A DNA stretch of 64,000 nucleotides from positions 1 to 64,000 of the forward strand of contig NZ_CP081848.1 in NCBI RefSeq assembly GCF_018982885.2. The letters are read 5' to 3'. The position numbers and the translations under genes were made by a program. The notes under the pieces are model-generated. The model worked only from the letters and a program-made list of their open reading frames with translations. It ran no database searches and had not been told where the DNA came from. This document shows, piece after piece, positions 62,613 to 64,000 of this stretch. This DNA is from Polymorphobacter megasporae. Its GTDB lineage: Bacteria; Pseudomonadota; Alphaproteobacteria; Sphingomonadales; Sphingomonadaceae. Position 1 is the stretch's first letter, and every line of letters begins with the position of its first letter.

Positions 62613-63005
62613 CGGAGCAGGCGACTGCGCGCGGGCCAAATGCTCCGAAAGTGCCTGGATTCAATGATTTAACGGCCAGACGGGGATTTTCGTGGGCTCG
62701 AAAGGTCACACTAAGTTCAGGCTTTTGTACATTGATTTCGCGGCGCGCATTTGAACTTCAATCTCGCGAGACGCTGTTGCAGCCCGAGCCGTGCCCAATT
62801 GTGAAACGGTGGAATATCCGGAGGACGCTTCAGCGCGATCGTGTCGCCCGATTGCGCGAGCCTTTTTTGCGAAACGCTTTGCTAACGATGAGAAAGAGCG
62901 CGGCTTGCCGCCCGGTGGCGACTTCCGGCGACGCTACGCGCGCAGCGAGGGTGTAGGACAGCGCTTTCTCACAGCGCCGCGCGTCATTTCACGGGCCGCC
63001 GACCG
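62613..63005. other. Intergenic region with repeat-like sequence and a U6 hairpin
   Basis: A 393-bp gap of lower GC than its neighbours with no convincing gene. At 62834-62868 a hairpin of two 4-bp steps is followed by T6 (62863-62868), a weak terminator. Blocks ATGAGAAAGAGCG (62888-62900) and TGTAGGACAGCG (62952-62963) recur at 604-616 and 673-684. GAGAAAGAGCGC and GCGCTTTCTC near the ends look like imperfect inverted repeats. This suggests a dispersed element, perhaps containing a small RNA. Confidence 0.5.
62834..62868 (+). terminator. Weak terminator-like hairpin with U6
   Basis: CGCG..ATCG pairs with CGAT..CGCG with a two-base bulge, and six T residues follow after a four-base gap. It is 220 bases past the DUF1697 stop, so it could end that transcript or a small RNA. 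Confidence 0.3.
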
Positions 63006-64000
63006 TCAATAAATCCCCTGTATCTCGAGCGGCAGGCGCGGCGCGGGCGGGTGGAGCAGCAGGCTGCGGTCGGGGTCGCCGGCTTCCTGTGCGCGGAGGC
63101 GATCGTACTTGACCTTCGCCGCCGCGACCACCGACGCCCGATCGCGGAGGATCGTCGGGCGCAGGAAGACGAATAACGTCCGCTTGGTCTGGGTTTGCTG
63201 GCGCGACTTGAACAGATTGCCGAGGACCGGGATGTCGCCGAGGACCGGCACCTGGCTGCGGGTATTGGTCCGATCGTCGGTGATTAGCCCGCCGAGCACG
63301 ATCGTGTCGCCATTGTCGGCGAGCACCGTCGTCTGGATGCTCCGCCGGTTGGTGATCAGGTCGGCGGCGCCGGTGACGCTGCCGACGAGCGACGACACCT
63401 CCTGGCTGACCTCGAGGCGGATGCTGTCGCCCTCGTGGATCCGCGGGACGATGCGCAGCGTGATGCCGACGTCCTGCCGCTCGATCGTCGTGAACGGCGT
63501 TAGCGTGTTGCCCGTCGTGCTGAAGCTGCCGGTGCGGAAGGGCACGTTCTGGCCGACGACGATCTCGGCGGGCTCGTTGTCGAGGGTCGTGATCGACGGC
63601 GTCGACAGCAGGTTCGACTTGGTCGAGGTGCCGAGCGCCTGGACGAGGATGTTGAAATTGCCCTTGCTGCCGCCCGCGATCGACAGCCCGTCGCCGACGA
63701 GCCCGAGCCCGCCGGGAACCAACGCCGCGATCACCGAGCCGAGCGAGACGCCGGTGTTCGAGAACGATGTGCCGCCGCTGACGCCGTTTATCACCGCCGC
63801 CCCGCCCGCCGCGAATTGCACGCCGAGCGCCTCGGCGGCGTCGCCGGTGACCTCTGCGATCGCGGCTTCGATCAGCACCTGCGGACGCCGGATATCGAGC
63901 TCCTCGATCAGGACACCGATCGCGGCGATCGCCGCCGGGGTTCCGCGGACAACGATCGCGTTCAATTCGGGCGCCGGCTGGATCGACAGGTCGTCGGTCT
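63006..64000 (-). CDS. gspD: Type II secretion system secretin GspD (C-terminal part)
   Basis: The frame is open to the window edge and ends with TAA at 63006-63008, giving about 331 residues. NAIVVRGTPAAIAAIGVLIEELDIRRPQVLIEAAIAEVTGD is the last N-domain, and the secretin core has STPSITTLDNEPAEIVVGQNVPFRTG, DVGITLRIVPRIHEG and DTIVLGGLITDD with VPVLGDIPVLGNLF. Secretins form the outer-membrane gate of type II secretion or type IV pili; the N-domain style fits GspD. Other gsp genes would lie to the right of the window. Confidence 0.9.
   Translation of the reverse strand, partial: TDDLSIQPAPELNAIVVRGTPAAIAAIGVLIEELDIRRPQVLIEAAIAEVTGDAAEALGVQFAAGGAAVINGVSGGTSFSNTGVSLGSVIAALVPGGLGLVGDGLSIAGGSKGNFNILVQALGTSTKSNLLSTPSITTLDNEPAEIVVGQNVPFRTGSFSTTGNTLTPFTTIERQDVGITLRIVPRIHEGDSIRLEVSQEVSSLVGSVTGAADLITNRRSIQTTVLADNGDTIVLGGLITDDRTNTRSQVPVLGDIPVLGNLFKSRQQTQTKRTLFVFLRPTILRDRASVVAAAKVKYDRLRAQEAGDPDRSLLLHPPAPRLPLEIQGIY

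Noticed and set aside
62651-62956. 101-codon plus-strand frame in the gap after DUF1697
   Set aside because: Ends in a repeat-derived sequence, has poor codon bias and no ribosome site; treated as part of a dispersed element.

Overview
This 64 kb window is a GC-rich, gene-dense piece of chromosome from an alphaproteobacterium, most likely a member of the Sphingomonadales. The main evidence is a pair of PEP-CTERM-type surface proteins ending in a PEPAMWG anchor, a TonB-dependent receptor of the sphingomonad style, the TamA/TamB pair, COQ9, a NDUFS6-like zinc-finger protein, a single bifunctional Rsh (SpoT-type) enzyme beside rpoZ, and the pyrE/pdxJ/acpS/lepB cluster. Most of the content is housekeeping. 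I see no phage, IS transposase, CRISPR array, rRNA or recognisable tRNA. Genus cannot be set from the sequence alone.

Layout. 1-5.4 kb: end of a sterol-desaturase-like gene, a repeat-rich gap (200-737), a secreted methyltransferase-like protein, a membrane-anchored protein of unknown function, a Crp/Fnr regulator, and the glnK-amtB ammonium operon with a consensus sigma-54 promoter and an intrinsic terminator. 5.4-10.2 kb: tldD, a PNPOx-like gene, a DUF2007 gene and a patatin lipase as one leftward operon, then trmO, a secreted protein whose 5' end is made of a palindromic repeat, and a small zinc-finger gene. 10.3-17.2 kb: TonB receptor, an ABC ATPase without permease joined to nadB, purE-purK and a UVR-motif protein. 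17.3-24.2 kb: two paralogous PEP-CTERM proteins (the first behind a consensus sigma-54 promoter) flanking a duplicated-domain secreted protein and an enoyl-CoA hydratase; then a translationally coupled tetR-selO-glycosidase operon with a palindromic operator.

24.2-41.5 kb: tamA-tamB, Sua5, acyl-CoA dehydrogenase, msrA, an AMIN/amidase_3 cell-wall amidase, rne with a leader holding a hairpin and U6 tract, and a periplasmic M48 protease-DsbA-like lipoprotein-membrane protein operon. 41.5-53.6 kb: rpsD, rpoZ, rsh, a CsgG-like protein with an apparent frameshift in its signal peptide, the overlapping pyrE-serine hydrolase-pdxJ-acpS-lepB chain followed by a PerM-type transporter and an OprB porin, then rpsU and an anchored FKBP. 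53.7-64 kb: COQ9, a Ste24-like M48 protease, a beta-barrel protein and a DUF2946 protein divergent from feoAB with a likely Fur box between them, a DUF3667 membrane protein, GNAT, ssb, DUF1697, a 393-bp gap with repeat-like sequence, and the 3' part of a type II secretion secretin.

Cross-cutting themes: stop/start overlaps of 1-7 bp tie many genes into translationally coupled operons; several REP-like palindromes of one sequence family (cores at 361, 9916, 38467 and 43145) plus a different 141-bp palindrome at 31548 mark intergenic space; two near-perfect sigma-54 promoters link nitrogen control and PEP-CTERM surface-protein expression to RpoN. The strongest candidates for something new are the tetR-selO-glycosidase unit, the RpoN-linked PEP-CTERM locus and the rne leader.
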